8,245 nucleotides of DNA, from assembly GCA_023263465.1 (NCBI GenBank), contig JALQWV010000187.1, positions 1 to 8,245 on the forward strand. The letters are read 5' to 3'. Made by a program: the position numbers and the translations under genes. Under the pieces are notes generated by a model. It did no database searches and was not told where the DNA came from. It saw only the letters and a list, made by a program, of their open reading frames with translations. Shown here piece after piece: positions 1 to 6,948 of this stretch (position 1 is its first letter; each line of letters starts with the position of its first letter). Source of the DNA: Ilumatobacteraceae bacterium. Its GTDB lineage: Bacteria > Actinomycetota > Acidimicrobiia > Acidimicrobiales > Ilumatobacteraceae.

Positions 1-666
1 GATAAACACCGCATCTGGACGAGGAACCATGATCTCTCGCACCACGGTGTCCCCAAACTCAATGATTGACTCAATAAGTTCTCGCTCTTCATGCTCAATC
101 ACACTTTCCTGAGCGGCAGCCTCCACTATTCCCAAAAATTCTTGCTCTCCAATAAAAGGTCCTTGCTTTAGGCCTTCACCCTTGACAATGACGTTGGTGA
201 GTTTGATCAGAACTGTCGACGCAGCGCGTAACGGCCAAAAACGCACGAGCAACGAAATTGGACGAGCGGTCGTCGTTGCTCCACGCACAGGATTCAGCAC
301 CGCATAAGTTTTTGGCACTGCCTCAGCAAGCACAAAGAACAACAGCACGTTGATCACCACACCGATGGCAACACCTGTGGGGCCGAATAACCGTCCTGAC
401 ACAATTCCCATCAGGGTTGCCTGCACGGTCTGGCACACATTCACCGTGAGCAACAACGGATTCACCCACAACGTAGGTTCTGCCGCTAATCGCACTAATG
501 CCTTGCCAGACTTAGCACCCTTTTCCGCTAATGCAGCCGCTCGTGGCTTGGTCATCTGCGACAAGCTCATTTCAGCAAGTGAAAGAAAAATGAGAATGAC
601 AAGAATTAGCCCGATGCCGGCAAGCATCCAATAATCAATTGCCGTAGGCACTGTCGCAAACATCAT
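1..666 (-). CDS. CNNM/CorC (HlyC)-family DUF21-CBS membrane protein, C-terminus outside window
   Basis: Integral membrane protein of the DUF21 (CNNM/CorC, 'hemolysin-like') family, whose members are linked to Mg2+ or other divalent cation homeostasis. The 222 visible codons begin MMFATVPTAIDYWMLAG and give hydrophobic segments at about residues 11-33, 64-84 and 96-114. The family-typical EAVPKT follows the third segment (about residues 115-120). An amphipathic stretch (GEQEFLGIVE) leads to VREIMVPRPDAVFI, the usual entry to the first CBS domain, and the reading frame runs off the window there. The CBS pair and any CorC_HlyC C-terminal domain are therefore outside. The start at 666 is chosen because its ATG overlaps the ybeY stop as ATGA, with CAGGAG 11 nt upstream; a second ATG follows at once. 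Gene position after ybeY matches the common phoH-ybeY-CNNM-era order, so era may be the next gene (inference). Family is secure; transported ion is not known. Confidence 0.9.
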   Translation of the reverse strand, partial: MMFATVPTAIDYWMLAGIGLILVILIFLSLAEMSLSQMTKPRAAALAEKGAKSGKALVRLAAEPTLWVNPLLLTVNVCQTVQATLMGIVSGRLFGPTGVAIGVVINVLLFFVLAEAVPKTYAVLNPVRGATTTARPISLLVRFWPLRAASTVLIKLTNVIVKGEGLKQGPFIGEQEFLGIVEAAAQESVIEHEERELIESIIEFGDTVVREIMVPRPDAVFI

Positions 667-1265
667 TTCTGGTCAATCTCCTGAATGTGTCGAAATTGTT
701 CTGGCGCTGCATGACCCCAGTGAAATGCTTCAAGGTGCTTTCGCTCTCGCGCATGCATTGCGGCTTCTGTTTCAGGGCTGTCGTGATCATTTCCCAGGAC
801 GTGAAGTATTCCATGAACCAGTAACAAAGCCAGTTCATCATCAACGGTTCCGGCATGTCGTGGTGCTTGCTCGATAGCCACGCTTGGACAAATCACCACG
901 TCCCCTAGCAGCAGTGGCAATTCTGCGACATCGGGCGGTGAAGGCTCTGGTGATTTTGACATTGCTCCAGGTCCTGGCGAGCGCGTTGCTTCGACAGCAT
1001 CTAGAGGAAATGAAAGAACATCAGTCGCATATGTCTTGCCCATGTATTGAGCATTCAATTCGGTCATCGTCGGTGCATCGATAAACATCACCGTCATTTC
1101 AGTCAAACCTTTTACGCCTTCAGCGCGCAAAACGTTGAGAGCAAGATTTTGCCAACGTGCAAGATCTATTTCAAGGTCTTGCTGTTCGTCTGCCATAAAC
1201 ACTTCTGGTTCCCCATCACCACCAACGCGACGAGGTTGCGAGACACCCGGTCGCGATTCAGCCAT
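663..1265 (-). CDS. ybeY: Endoribonuclease YbeY (16S rRNA maturation factor)
   Basis: Zn-dependent single-strand endoribonuclease that acts in 16S rRNA 3'-end maturation and ribosome quality control in the cytoplasm. The 200-residue protein carries the family motif HGILHVLGNDH at residues 151-161, giving the three zinc-ligand histidines H151, H155 and H161. The core TDVLSFPLD is at 81-89 and LLLGDVVICP at 118-127. Between these two core motifs lies a Pro/Ser-rich insertion of about 28 residues, longer than in E. coli. The Arg found in E. coli before TDVLSFP (YRGK) is Met here (YMGK), as in M. tuberculosis YbeY. The chosen ATG at 1265 overlaps the phoH stop by 8 nt. Other possible starts are GTG at 1202 (with GGGGA nearby) and ATG at 1196, which would remove about 21-23 N-terminal residues of low conservation. 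A still longer reading frame to 1349 lies inside phoH and is unlikely. The stop overlaps the downstream transporter start, so translation is probably coupled. Function is confident, exact start is not. Confidence 0.95.
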   Translation of the reverse strand: MAESRPGVSQPRRVGGDGEPEVFMADEQQDLEIDLARWQNLALNVLRAEGVKGLTEMTVMFIDAPTMTELNAQYMGKTYATDVLSFPLDAVEATRSPGPGAMSKSPEPSPPDVAELPLLLGDVVICPSVAIEQAPRHAGTVDDELALLLVHGILHVLGNDHDSPETEAAMHARERKHLEAFHWGHAAPEQFRHIQEIDQK

Positions 1266-2202
1266 GGTTAGGCGATTGCTTCTCGTATGCAGCGACAATG
1301 TCAGCCACGATGCGATGTCGAACGACATCCGTTGCGTCGAGGTGGACAAAGGCTAAATCCTTGATGCCGGTGAGCACACGTTCGACGCCAAGCAATCCAC
1401 TGCGTCCGTCTGGTACGTCAACCTGAGTGGTGTCGCCTGTAACAACAACTTTCGAACCAAAACCAATACGCGTGAGGAACATTTTCATTTGCTCAGGCGT
1501 GGTGTTCTGAGCTTCATCCAAAATGACGAAACTGTTATTCAGTGTTCGACCTCGCATAAAAGCCAGTGGAGCAACTTCAACGATTTGTTTTTCAAGATAT
1601 GTCCTCGCCGTCTCAGCACCGACCATGTCGTGCAAAGCGTCATAGAGCGGCCGCAGATACGGGTCGATTTTTGCAGTTAGGTCTCCAGGCAAGAAACCTA
1701 GACGTTCACCTGCTTCCACAGCAGGACGAGTCAAGATGATCCGCTGCACCCGCTTCGTGTTTAGGGAAAGAACTGCCATCGCTACTGCAAGCCAACTCTT
1801 TCCAGTTCCCGCAGGGCCAATTCCAAACGTGATGACATTGTCTCGAATAGCTTCGATGTACTTACGCTGGCCAGACGTTTTGGCTCTGACGTTCTTGCCA
1901 TTACTGGTGCGCAAAATGTCTTCGGTAAGAATGAGACTCGGCTTCTCGTTCGCCTGAACCATCACAATAGACCGTGAAAGCACGGAACGATCGAGAGACT
2001 CGCCTCGCTGGAGCAGTGTGGTGAGTTCTTCAAATAAGCGAGAGACAACGTCGGATTGAGGACCAGATATTGACACTTCGTTTCCGCGCACACGGATGGC
2101 GACATCTTCAAATTCGCCCTCGATGAACCTCAGATGCTCATCACGCTCGCCAAGGAGTCCGCTCATGAGATGTGCACCCGGCACAACAAACGTGACTGCC
2201 AT
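1258..2202 (-). CDS. phoH: PhoH-like ATPase (KH-PhoH type)
   Basis: Cytoplasmic P-loop NTPase of the PhoH/YbeZ family, which partners functionally with YbeY in RNA metabolism. The 314-residue length is normal. Residues about 25-65 form the N-terminal KH-like region (FEDVAIRVRGNEVSISGP). Walker A is GPAGTGKS at 129-136, Walker B is FVILDEAQ at 225-232, and VVVTGDTTQVDVP at 252-264 is the sensor-like strand typical of the family. VVRHRIVADIVAAYE closes the domain at about 293-307. The ATG at 2202 has AGGG only a few bases upstream, and a TAGATT box (2211-2216) at near-leaderless distance, so an internal promoter is possible. The gap from the upstream gene is 29 nt and the 3' end overlaps ybeY by 8 nt, so co-transcription is expected. 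All catalytic motifs look intact. The precise substrate of this subfamily is not established. Confidence 0.95.
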   Translation of the reverse strand: MAVTFVVPGAHLMSGLLGERDEHLRFIEGEFEDVAIRVRGNEVSISGPQSDVVSRLFEELTTLLQRGESLDRSVLSRSIVMVQANEKPSLILTEDILRTSNGKNVRAKTSGQRKYIEAIRDNVITFGIGPAGTGKSWLAVAMAVLSLNTKRVQRIILTRPAVEAGERLGFLPGDLTAKIDPYLRPLYDALHDMVGAETARTYLEKQIVEVAPLAFMRGRTLNNSFVILDEAQNTTPEQMKMFLTRIGFGSKVVVTGDTTQVDVPDGRSGLLGVERVLTGIKDLAFVHLDATDVVRHRIVADIVAAYEKQSPNHG

Positions 2203-2231
2203 ATCGCCCTAAATCTAGCGGGAATTACTGA

Positions 2232-2840
2232 CTAAAGAACTGAGTCAGAAAACGAAATCGGCTTGTCATCTGTCGTCTCTGGGTCGTCAACTACAGAAGG
2301 AGCGAAATCAAGTGCGTAATACCGCTGGACGGTAAGCGGTACCAATCGAGCGCCTCCCACTTGTCGGGCCATACGATGCATCAACTCTGCTGCACCACCT
2401 AACTCATGTGGCTGATTTGACTCCGGCATATCAAATACCAGCAGCGAGCCTTCCCGAGCTTCAACCGCCATTGCCTGACGCGCCATGAACATGCTGACGC
2501 CCTTGGTCACGTGCGAAGGATCGACCACTGCCCAGACCACGTAGTGCACCTTGCCGGTAGCGAATTGATGCGGGTAATTCTTTTTAAAATAGTGCTCGCT
2601 TAACCAGCGAGTCCGTCGAACATCGGTCGCGATCATGGTCATCGCCACTGGCACGTTGTCTTCCCACACCACCCATGCTCGATTAGTTGCATCGGTGAGT
2701 TGATCGTTGAATTCCAAACGGTCAAGCATTTCATGGGTTACCGCTTCTTCCGCCGTGCGCTCATAGGCGCGGGTATACAGCGTCCACAACTGGTCCTTGA
2801 GTACCGCATCGGTAACTGGAGAGTGGCGGGTGACGAACAT
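2232..2840 (-). CDS. Conserved-looking hypothetical protein, possible GNAT-fold acyltransferase
   Basis: Unrecognised 202-residue soluble protein that heads the phoH-ybeY operon. What can be seen: a mixed alpha/beta pattern without signal peptide or membrane segment; strands such as RAWVVWEDNVPVAMTMIATD (54-73) and VHYVVWAVVD (98-107); a helix after SHVTKGVSMFMARQAMAVEA (109-128); then SLLVFDMPESN (132-142) and a late RYYALDF (173-179). This order resembles GNAT acetyltransferases, where an acceptor/CoA-binding helix follows the central strands and a Tyr-containing strand closes the fold. However, the canonical Q/RxxGxG/A CoA loop is not obvious (VTKGVSM is the nearest). The ATG at 2840 is chosen for its GGAG 10 nt upstream; the frame stays open to 2909, giving 23 further residues with a weaker start. 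The acidic tail (VDDPETTDD, 184-192) looks disordered. The 29-nt gap to phoH suggests co-transcription. GNAT assignment is inference only. Confidence 0.75.
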   Translation of the reverse strand: MFVTRHSPVTDAVLKDQLWTLYTRAYERTAEEAVTHEMLDRLEFNDQLTDATNRAWVVWEDNVPVAMTMIATDVRRTRWLSEHYFKKNYPHQFATGKVHYVVWAVVDPSHVTKGVSMFMARQAMAVEAREGSLLVFDMPESNQPHELGGAAELMHRMARQVGGARLVPLTVQRYYALDFAPSVVDDPETTDDKPISFSDSVL

Positions 2841-2947
2841 TTTTGGGGAACTCCAAACAGGCCGCATCCGCGGCTTAGGGTTCTCCGCCCTGCTTAAAAA
2901 ATACCCCATCCTCAGCGTGTGAAAAGGGATGCTGTACCGTTTGCCAA
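2841..2947. promoter_or_regulatory. Divergent intergenic region between the phoH-operon leader gene and the GGDEF/EAL gene
   Basis: This 107-bp gap separates two divergent transcription units and should hold both promoters. On the plus strand, TACCGT at 2935-2940 fits the actinobacterial TAnnnT -10 pattern and lies 7 nt before the GTG at 2948, the spacing expected for a leaderless mRNA. The only purine-rich stretch (AAAAGGGA, 2922-2929) is about 18 nt away, too far for a normal ribosome site. On the minus strand a TATTTT (within the A-run near 2896-2902) preceded by a TTTTCA-like box is a weak promoter candidate. No convincing operator is seen. Confidence 0.4.
2851..2854 (-). promoter_or_regulatory. 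Ribosome binding site (GGAG) deciding the start at 2840
   Basis: GGAG read on the minus strand, 10 nt before ATG 2838-2840. It lies in a short inverted repeat (TTTGG at 2842-2846, CCAAA at 2853-2857), so the site could be partly masked in the mRNA. The pairing is only five base pairs and may be chance. Confidence 0.5.
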
Positions 2948-5233
2948 GTGAATTCTGCGCCTATTTCACGCCTTTCTTGGGGCTTAACCGGCGTTGGCCT
3001 AGCCCTGTCGGTCGCCGTTGCCACGAGTAGTTCCCAGAGTTTCAGCAATGCTGCGTACCTGGTTGCGACCATTCAGGTCATGGTGTTTTTAGCAATCTCC
3101 GCAAAATTCAACAAACCCGACAAAGTGTTGTGGCCTGCTCTGTTCGTTATTGCGGTCGCTTCATCAACTGCTCAGTTGCTAGATGACCAATTCACCAATG
3201 CAAATTTGCAAGCGATACCAGCGTCGTTGTACTTATTGGTGCAAATTACCTTGGCGCTTGGACTTCTGCTGATCATTCGACGGCGTATCGGCAACGATCC
3301 AATGAGCGTTCTGGGCGACGGTCTCATTGTTGCTCTTGGTGCATGGTTCATTATTTGGGTTGTCTTCCTCCAACCAACGTTTGACCAGGCAACGACTGTT
3401 GTTCTGAATACGGGAATCAAAGGAGCAACCCTCGCCATTAGCGCGATCGTTCTCTTTTCGTTGGCAACTTTATTGTTCGGTGACGCCGCACGCACTCCAT
3501 CTGTTTGGCTCATTGCATTTGCCATTACCTTCACGCTGGTTGGTGATTTTCTGTATGCAGCAAATGATTCAGGTCGATTTAACATTGCCACTCAGTACAT
3601 CAATGCCGCATATGTGTTTTGCCTGTTTCTTTGCTCGTCGGCATTTGTTCACAACAGTATTTCAACCATCACCGAACACGGATCAGCACGCACACAACGG
3701 CCATTGCTGGGACGTCTGATCACCACGACAGCCGCACTGACCATTCCGGTAGTAGTTCTTGCACTGACGGAAGCTGCAGATCAAACCGACCGTATCGTCC
3801 GCACTGTTTCGATGTTTGTTCTCACGATTGCAGTCACCGCACGCGTTATCCATGCAGTTCGCGCGAATGCAAGTACTCAACGCTCGCTCATGCAGTCAGC
3901 CCAGACGGATGCACTTACTGGTTTACCGAACCGCAACCTTATGCTGACGCACGTCAATGCTGCCCTTGAGTTTGCAGAGCAAGATCAGCGCTCCCCATCG
4001 GTGCTCTTCATTGACGTTGATCGATTCAAGAACATCAATGACTCGCTTGGGCATCAAGCTGGTGACAATGTGTTAATCGCCGTTGCACAACGTCTGAAAA
4101 ATGCGCTTCCTGAACGCTGTGTAGTTGGTCGAATTTCCGGAGATGAGTTTGTCATTTTGGACCCTGGCACCCGCGGTACAAGCGACGCAATGATCGTCGC
4201 TGACAAGATTCTGGAAAGCTTCAACGAACCACTTTCGCTTCGTCAGGGTGACGTTTTCGTTTCTACCAGCATCGGTGTAGCCACCTTCCACAAACGAATT
4301 TCAACAACTGCTGATGACCTGCTTCGTCATGCTGATACAGCCATGTATCGAGCAAAAGATGCGGGTCGCAACTGCGTTGCAATCTTTGACGAATCAATGC
4401 TTGAACGCGTCACGCAGCGTTTGGCTGTGGAGACTGCTCTGTATCGCGCCTTAGAGCGCCGAGAATTGCGCTTGGTGCACCAACCAATTGTCGATATTGA
4501 ACTGGGTGATGTTGTTGGCTTTGAGGCACTGATGCGCTGGACTCGCGACGACGGAAGCATTATTTCGCCAGCAGAGTTCATTCCAATTGCCGAAGAAACT
4601 GGAACCATCGTGCCAATCGGCGCGTGGGCATTACTTGAAGCACTCACTCACTTGCGCGGCTGGATTAATGAAGGAATATGCAGTCGCGAAGCCACCATGT
4701 CGGTGAACGTCAGCCCTCGACAATTACACGATCCAAATTTTGTTCCCGTTGTACACGAGGCATTACTCCGTTCGCACATTGCTCCAGATCAACTGTGGCT
4801 CGAAGTTACTGAGGGCGTGATGATTGCACAACCTGAACAGGCTCTCGATGCCTTGACCAAATTGTGTGCACTTGGCGTGCGAGTGGCTATCGATGACTTT
4901 GGCACCGGATACTCATCGCTTTCTCTGTTGCAAAAGTTCCCCATTCAGCGACTCAAAATTGACCGATCTTTCGTAAACGGTGTTGCTGATGATCTCAGCG
5001 CACGGTCTTTGGTTCGTACCATCATCGCTATGGGCGATTCACTTGGTTTAGACATGGTTGCAGAAGGTGTTGAAAGCGTCCGGCAGTTGCAGGCACTAGC
5101 CGAATTACGTTGCGCAAAAGCGCAGGGATACCTCATCAGTCATCCGGTTGCACCTGAGTCGATGGGCGCGACCGTTGCTTCGCTCACCCAATTTGGCGAG
5201 TGGGCAAAGCTTCGCGGCCGTAGCCCGCGCTAG
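2948..5233 (+). CDS. Membrane GGDEF-EAL protein (cyclic-di-GMP cyclase/phosphodiesterase)
   Basis: Bifunctional-type c-di-GMP enzyme of 761 residues at the inner membrane. Residues 1-305 contain about ten hydrophobic segments (near 11-28, 36-53, 60-77, 92-110, 121-141, 157-178, 185-204, 216-236, 257-274, 286-303), presumably the sensor; I cannot match it to a named MASE domain. GGDEF domain, about 318-480: DALTGLPNR (321-329), DVDRFKNIND (356-365) and the signature SGDEF (397-401), a Gly-to-Ser variant found in active cyclases. The upstream inhibitory I-site RxxD is replaced by PERC (388-391), so product inhibition through that site is probably lost. EAL domain, about 490-740: EALMRW (526-531), NVSPRQL (587-593), LEVTEG (618-623), DDFGTGYSSL (649-658), KIDRSFV (670-676) and EGVES (706-710). 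All expected metal and catalytic residues appear present, so phosphodiesterase activity is likely. The GTG start lacks a Shine-Dalgarno and may be leaderless. It ends 3 nt from the convergent DUF1295 gene. Confidence 0.95.
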   Translation: MNSAPISRLSWGLTGVGLALSVAVATSSSQSFSNAAYLVATIQVMVFLAISAKFNKPDKVLWPALFVIAVASSTAQLLDDQFTNANLQAIPASLYLLVQITLALGLLLIIRRRIGNDPMSVLGDGLIVALGAWFIIWVVFLQPTFDQATTVVLNTGIKGATLAISAIVLFSLATLLFGDAARTPSVWLIAFAITFTLVGDFLYAANDSGRFNIATQYINAAYVFCLFLCSSAFVHNSISTITEHGSARTQRPLLGRLITTTAALTIPVVVLALTEAADQTDRIVRTVSMFVLTIAVTARVIHAVRANASTQRSLMQSAQTDALTGLPNRNLMLTHVNAALEFAEQDQRSPSVLFIDVDRFKNINDSLGHQAGDNVLIAVAQRLKNALPERCVVGRISGDEFVILDPGTRGTSDAMIVADKILESFNEPLSLRQGDVFVSTSIGVATFHKRISTTADDLLRHADTAMYRAKDAGRNCVAIFDESMLERVTQRLAVETALYRALERRELRLVHQPIVDIELGDVVGFEALMRWTRDDGSIISPAEFIPIAEETGTIVPIGAWALLEALTHLRGWINEGICSREATMSVNVSPRQLHDPNFVPVVHEALLRSHIAPDQLWLEVTEGVMIAQPEQALDALTKLCALGVRVAIDDFGTGYSSLSLLQKFPIQRLKIDRSFVNGVADDLSARSLVRTIIAMGDSLGLDMVAEGVESVRQLQALAELRCAKAQGYLISHPVAPESMGATVASLTQFGEWAKLRGRSPR

Positions 5234-5236
5234 TAA

Positions 5237-6013
5237 CTATTTTTTCGGAGGTTGTGGCACAAAGCTGCTCGTACGGCGCTTGTATTCGTCGTAACCAGGA
5301 CGACGCTTCGACATCGAACGCTCCAACATCGGAACGCCTGAAACTCGAACCAAGAAAAAGTTCATTAACAAACTTCCAAATAGTCCAATCCAACCGAAAC
5401 TTGCGCCAAGGGCGACCACACCGATGCCCCACCATACGCAGGTGTCACCAAAATAATTTGGGTGACGTGTGTACTTCCATAAACCCTTCTGCATGACCTG
5501 CCCAGCATTTTGAGGATCGCGCTTAAATTGCGCAAGCTGCCAATCTCCTACTGCTTCGAAGAAGATTCCAAGCGCAAACAAGCCAATACCTACGAAGCTG
5601 ACAACCGATACGGAGGTACTTGCGTCGGAGAGAACAATCTGAACAGGTAGCGAGACAATCATCATGATTACACCCTGCAAGAGAAATACCGTGAACAAAC
5701 TAATTATTGGAAATTTCGATCCGTAGTGCTTGCGCATCGCGACGTAGCGAAAATCTTCTGGTTTTCCGTAGTTGCGAATACCTAAATAGATCGATAGCCG
5801 CAGTCCCCACAACGAAACAAGGGTAAGAACAACTTTGCCCAAAACGGAGACTTCATTGGCATTAATTACGCTCGCCCAAGCAACGATGACAAATCCCAGG
5901 CCCCAAAAAATGTCAACTATTGAAGCGTTCTTTTTCAACAAGCTAAGTACCCACAGCAAGAACATGCTCACGACAATGACGACGACAGAGTTAATCAACG
6001 TATCTAGGATCAT
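5237..6013 (-). CDS. DUF1295 (steroid 5-alpha-reductase-like) membrane protein
   Basis: Multi-pass membrane protein of the DUF1295 family, related to steroid 5-alpha reductases and isoprenylcysteine methyltransferases; length 258 is normal. Hydrophobic segments lie near residues 5-25, 35-50, 57-78, 102-127, 135-155 and 191-222. Family landmarks are SIVDIFWGLGF (31-41), RYVAMRKHYG (89-98), the cytosolic block FFEAVGDWQLAQFKRDP (151-167), GLWKYTRHPNYFGD (177-190, the hallmark cofactor-region motif) and the C-terminal RRPGYDEYKRRTSSFVP (237-253). By family, it could reduce a double bond in a lipid or sterol-like substrate with NADPH, but bacterial members are mostly uncharacterised. The ATG at 6013 is 14 nt downstream of the dioxygenase stop and has no clear Shine-Dalgarno, which fits translation following the upstream gene. 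It is convergent with the GGDEF-EAL gene at 3 nt. Family is sure, reaction is inference. Confidence 0.92.
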   Translation of the reverse strand: MILDTLINSVVVIVVSMFLLWVLSLLKKNASIVDIFWGLGFVIVAWASVINANEVSVLGKVVLTLVSLWGLRLSIYLGIRNYGKPEDFRYVAMRKHYGSKFPIISLFTVFLLQGVIMMIVSLPVQIVLSDASTSVSVVSFVGIGLFALGIFFEAVGDWQLAQFKRDPQNAGQVMQKGLWKYTRHPNYFGDTCVWWGIGVVALGASFGWIGLFGSLLMNFFLVRVSGVPMLERSMSKRRPGYDEYKRRTSSFVPQPPKK

Positions 6014-6027
6014 GAGCGCAGGTTAGT

Positions 6028-6903
6028 TCAGAGGAACCACTTGGTCGCATCGTAATGAGGCTCAAGGTTGAGAAACAGTTTTTCGTTTTTACACAACTGC
6101 GGAGTTTCTCCCAGCATCTGTGGTTTTCCGTCCTTAAAGGTCCACTCTCCGCGTTGTGAAGTATCTCCCCGTACATAGCTTGAAATTGCAAAGGCACGCT
6201 CATGCACTGATTCGTTCGGCAGCGATCCGTGCACAGTCATCAATCCCCACACAACGAGGTCACCTGGTTCAAGAACAACATCAATGACTCGGGATGGGTC
6301 TATGCCAACCTGCACCAATTCATCGTCCTGCGTTAGACCCTTCATGATTTGGCCATCGCCGTTATCCGAAAGTCCGAGATATCCCATGGTGTGACTGCGA
6401 GGAACGATCTTGAGGCAACCGTTTTCTGGAGTGGCTCGGTCAATCGCTAAGCCCATGGTGACCGTGTCTCGAACAACATCTTCGTACGACTCGCGACTCT
6501 CCCGGAATCGAAGATCCTGATGGAATCGGTAACCGGTTAAACGTGCTCCAGGTGGCTTCCAGTGAATCTGTTGCGTTACTTGCTTGATGTTGTTTCCAAT
6601 GAGTGGCTCAAGCAGTTGCAGGTAGCGAGGATTGCTCCGAAACTTGTCAAAATATGCATCTGCCCATGCAAACCAATAGGCCTGAATCACGAATCGCTTT
6701 CCAAAATGCTCTTCGGGCAAAATCTCATATGCCAGGTTCCCGTGCCGATAGGTAACGGGATGCTCGAGGGCAATCTCTCGCAACTCTGCTGTCTTCGTCT
6801 GCAATTCAGCTAATTCATGTTCGGGAAGAAAGTTACGAACAATCGCGTAACCCTCGTCGCGGAATTGCTCAATGGCAGCATGAATCTCTTCATTTTTCAA
6901 CAT
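6028..6903 (-). CDS. Phytanoyl-CoA dioxygenase (PhyH) family protein
   Basis: Soluble Fe(II)/2-oxoglutarate-dependent oxygenase of 291 residues, expected to hydroxylate a small lipid-like or other organic substrate. The opening EQFRDEGYAIVRNFLP (12-27) is the usual PhyH N-terminus. The facial triad can be read as H128 and D130 in YRFHQDLRF and H225 in TVHGSLPNES. R236 in ERAFAISSY is placed to bind the 2-oxoglutarate carboxylate. TPENGCLKIVPRSH (158-171) and LEPGDLVVWG (211-220) are typical core strands. All catalytic residues are present. The ATG at 6903 is chosen because AGGAG (6909-6913) lies 5 nt upstream and the PhyH homology starts there. The frame stays open to 7119 inside the opposite methyltransferase gene, but that extension is shadow sequence. 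It is first of a pair with the DUF1295 gene and divergent from the methyltransferase gene. Substrate unknown: PhyH members range from phytanoyl-CoA to antibiotic and osmolyte pathways. Confidence 0.93.
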   Translation of the reverse strand: MLKNEEIHAAIEQFRDEGYAIVRNFLPEHELAELQTKTAELREIALEHPVTYRHGNLAYEILPEEHFGKRFVIQAYWFAWADAYFDKFRSNPRYLQLLEPLIGNNIKQVTQQIHWKPPGARLTGYRFHQDLRFRESRESYEDVVRDTVTMGLAIDRATPENGCLKIVPRSHTMGYLGLSDNGDGQIMKGLTQDDELVQVGIDPSRVIDVVLEPGDLVVWGLMTVHGSLPNESVHERAFAISSYVRGDTSQRGEWTFKDGKPQMLGETPQLCKNEKLFLNLEPHYDATKWFL

Positions 6904-6948
6904 CAGTGCTCCTGCTCCGTGCGAAACCCCTCCCGTTACAATAACCGC
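6904..6948. promoter_or_regulatory. Compact divergent promoter with near-palindromic -10 box
   Basis: Only 45 bp separate the dioxygenase start and the methyltransferase start. TTACAATAA at 6936-6944 reads TACAAT (6937-6942) on the plus strand, six bases before GTG 6949, the spacing of a leaderless transcript. On the minus strand the same bases read TATTGT (6943-6938), which could serve as the -10 of the dioxygenase operon with a leader of about 25-28 nt that carries AGGAG at 6909-6913. No good TTGACA-like -35 is seen for the plus direction. The two promoters, if real, would compete for RNA polymerase. Confidence 0.5.

Noticed and set aside
350..634. Plus-strand open frame of 94 codons
   Set aside because: It is the complement of the DUF21 transmembrane region, which is clearly coding; no family features in the plus frame.
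3172..3591. Minus-strand open frame of 139 codons inside the GGDEF-EAL gene
   Set aside because: Shadow of the membrane segment coding region; composition shows no recognisable protein.
5213..5245. Possible terminator after the GGDEF-EAL gene (CGCGG/CCGCG stem, then six T)
   Set aside because: The stem is only five base pairs, the T-run is 10 nt away, and these bases code for the C-terminal Lys residues of the convergent gene.
6817..6948. N-terminal extension of the methyltransferase frame from an ATG at 6817
   Set aside because: It overlaps the opposite-strand dioxygenase start and lies upstream of the likely -10 box; the added residues show no domain.
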